From the NCBI RefSeq assembly GCF_019599145.1, contig NZ_CP080647.1:1178001-1242000 (forward strand): a DNA stretch of 64,000 bases, in the 5' to 3' direction. This stretch comes from Streptomyces akebiae. Lineage in GTDB: Bacteria; Actinomycetota; Actinomycetes; Streptomycetales; Streptomycetaceae. Below, one piece after another: positions 62,628-64,000 of this stretch (the stretch's first letter is position 1; every line of letters begins with the position of its first letter). The translations under genes and the position numbers were made by a program. Under the pieces are notes generated by a model. It was not told the origin of the DNA. It searched no databases and saw only the letters and a program-made list of their open reading frames with translations.

Positions 62628-62954
62628 CTACTTGTCGCCGAGGGCGCGCTTGAGCTGGCTCTTGTTCATGTCCGAACGGCCCTGGATGTTCCGTCGCTTG
62701 GCCTCGGCGTAGAGCTGGTCGTACGTGGGCCCCTCGGATCCCTTGTGCGAACGTTGCCCGCCGCGCTTGCTCGACGACATGTCCTGGGTCGAGCTGCGGC
62801 TCGCGGTCTTCGACTCGCCGGAGCGGGCGCGCTCCTTGTTCACGGTCCGGGCGGCTATCTCCTTGGCGCGGGACTCGCTCTCACCGCGGTCCTCGGCGCT
62901 CTCCTTGATGTGCTCGTACTGGCGTTCCCTCTTCGGGCTCGAACCGCGTGGCAT
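62628..62954 (-). CDS. Small basic protein annotated in the genus as plasmid stabilisation-like
   Basis: A 108-residue, highly charged protein without membrane segments. It starts MPRGSSPKRERQYEHIKES, contains RAKEIAARTVNKERARSGE, and ends in a Rho-N/SAP-like element (YAEAKRRNIQGRSDMNKSQLKRAL). The family is widespread in Streptomyces and commonly labelled plasmid stabilisation, with no known activity. Nucleic-acid or chromatin binding is a reasonable guess. AAAGGAGTGATC precedes the ATG at 62954. Confidence 0.83.
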   Translation of the reverse strand: MPRGSSPKRERQYEHIKESAEDRGESESRAKEIAARTVNKERARSGESKTASRSSTQDMSSSKRGGQRSHKGSEGPTYDQLYAEAKRRNIQGRSDMNKSQLKRALGDK

Positions 62955-63052
62955 GACCGATCACTCCTTTCGTGACTCGAACACGCCACAAGTACCCCTC
63001 CCGGCCGGACCAACCCCGTACGCGCCCACCTGCCGGAACGCCCCCGCGCGGG

Positions 63053-64000
63053 TCACTTCTCCAGCCGGGCCACCCGCCCCCGCTCCCCCGCCGCCCAGCA
63101 GCCCCGGTCCGGGGTGCAGTCGACCGTGTCGTACGACCCGGTGTCGACCGTGCGCCAGGTGCGGCCGCCGTCGGTGGTCAGATCGGTGCCGGTGGGGCCG
63201 ACGGCGAGAGCGGTCGTCCGGCTGTGCGGGAGCCAGGCGACGCCCGACCGGTAGGCGGGCGGCGGCTGCGCGGCCGTCGTCCAGGCGCGGCCCGCGTCGC
63301 CCGTGGTGGCCGCGGCCCGCGGGGACGGCTGGTCGGCGCGGTAGTCGCCGCCGACGGCGATGCCGTGCTTCCGGTCGCGGAAGGCCAGCGCGAAGACGCC
63401 CCGGGCCGGATCGCCGGCCGGCACGGGCGTGTCGGCGACCGTCCAGGTGAGCCCCCGGTCGGCGGAGTGCAGCACGCGCGCGCGTGCCGCCCCTCCGGTC
63501 GCCAGCCAGACGTCGCGCGGCCCCGAACGGACCAGGCACTGCCCGCTCGCCGCGAAGCCCGCCTCACCCTCCAGGGCCGGGGGCATGCCCTCGTTCGGCA
63601 GGACCTTCCAGGAGCGGCCGCCGTCCTCGGTGGCCAGGATGCGGAATCTCCCGTCCACCGGGTCGCTCATGGCGAGCCCATGGCGGGGGTCGAAGAAGGT
63701 GAGGCAGTCGTAGAAGGCGCGCGGATCGGTGTTGCGGAAGGACTCGGTCCACGTCGCACCGCCGTCGTCCGTGCGGTACACGCGGGAGGCCTCGCCCTCG
63801 CCGATGGCCAGGACGACCGCCCTGCGTGCGTCGAATGCCTCGATGTCCCGGAACTGCAGATCCTGTGCGCCGGGCGGTGAGACGTTGCGCCAGGTCCTGC
63901 CCCCGTCGCCGGTGCGGAGCACGGTGCCGGCGGAACCCGCCAGCCACGCGTGGTTCCGGCTGACCGCGGCCAGACCGCGAAAGCGCACGTCAGTGCCGGT
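63053..64000 (-). CDS. Ycf48-like beta-propeller protein, N-terminus beyond window
   Basis: At least 315 residues of a secreted-type repeat protein. Repeated GDGGRTWRNVSPPGA, DDGGATWTESFR, EDGGRSWKVLP, ADRGLTWTVADTP and DGGRTWRTVDTG are BNR/Asp-box repeats of a sialidase-like or Ycf48-like propeller. The frame is open through the right edge of the window (before MRFRGL it reads TGTDV), so the true start, probably with an export signal, is outside. No catalytic sialidase residues can be assessed. Function is unknown. Confidence 0.8.
   Translation of the reverse strand, partial: TGTDVRFRGLAAVSRNHAWLAGSAGTVLRTGDGGRTWRNVSPPGAQDLQFRDIEAFDARRAVVLAIGEGEASRVYRTDDGGATWTESFRNTDPRAFYDCLTFFDPRHGLAMSDPVDGRFRILATEDGGRSWKVLPNEGMPPALEGEAGFAASGQCLVRSGPRDVWLATGGAARARVLHSADRGLTWTVADTPVPAGDPARGVFALAFRDRKHGIAVGGDYRADQPSPRAAATTGDAGRAWTTAAQPPPAYRSGVAWLPHSRTTALAVGPTGTDLTTDGGRTWRTVDTGSYDTVDCTPDRGCWAAGERGRVARLEK

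Overview
The window looks like a chromosomal segment of a Streptomyces. It has very high G+C with strongly G/C-biased third codon positions, frequent GTG starts, promoters lying 6-8 nt from start codons, and families typical of the genus (DUF5995, DUF6126, DUF6380-like, SCO6745 and LPFR small proteins). From memory the gene order resembles the S. coelicolor SCO67xx region. No rRNA, tRNA, IS element or CRISPR array was seen.

Region 1 (0.35-11 kb) is mixed housekeeping. It holds an MBL-fold hydrolase, an amino-acid dehydrogenase with a TetR regulator, an SGNH hydrolase, a Tat-exported DUF6250-like protein, a LysM-M23 muralytic enzyme under a c-di-AMP (ydaO-type) riboswitch, a GH36 alpha-galactosidase, a tyrosine phosphatase, and an XRE-cupin regulator with a DUF6126 partner. 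Three evenly spaced DnaA boxes and a 26-bp palindrome lie between the galactosidase and phosphatase genes.

Region 2 (11.1-24.1 kb, minus strand) is a complete hopanoid operon. hpnC, hpnD and hpnE make squalene, a polyprenyl synthase and shc follow, and hpnH, hpnG and an HpnO-like aminotransferase build the C5 side chain. ispG and dxs of the MEP pathway are inside the operon. Most junctions overlap by 4 nt. Small genes were found by reading the gaps: a 46-codon DUF6380-like gene between hpnD and hpnE, a 21-codon leader ORF coupled to hpnC, and a 17-codon candidate before shc.

Region 3 (24.4-31.5 kb, minus strand) is the best candidate for an undescribed system. It is a tightly overlapped operon with a CDP-alcohol phosphotransferase/DUF5941-like protein (probable CTG start), an NTP transferase, an sn-glycerol-1-phosphate-dehydrogenase-like enzyme, a second CDP-alcohol phosphotransferase whose last motif Asp is Ala, a GT2 glycosyltransferase and a TagGH-like exporter. 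I infer an exported phospho-polyol or glycerol-1-phosphate cell-surface glycopolymer. galE lies divergently beside it.

Region 4 (33-46 kb) has zitB with a Zur-box-like site, a GNAT, idi (IPP isomerase, linking back to the hopanoid genes), an anti-sigma-like ATPase, an enoyl-CoA hydratase, a DJ-1/GlxA pair, an SCO6745-family protein, an LPFR small protein, Tex, an ABC-F ATPase, an unassigned protein and a D-amino-acid oxidase.

Region 5 (46-64 kb) has a BCCT transporter, two secreted peptidases, an M1-peptidase remnant, an orphan ATP-synthase-b-like protein, a frameshifted macro-domain gene, a MerR regulator with a 6-bp microsatellite, a lipid-catabolism block (AMACR-like, thiolase, FadJ-like), a saccharopine-dehydrogenase-like enzyme, endonuclease V, small proteins and a Ycf48-like protein cut by the right edge.
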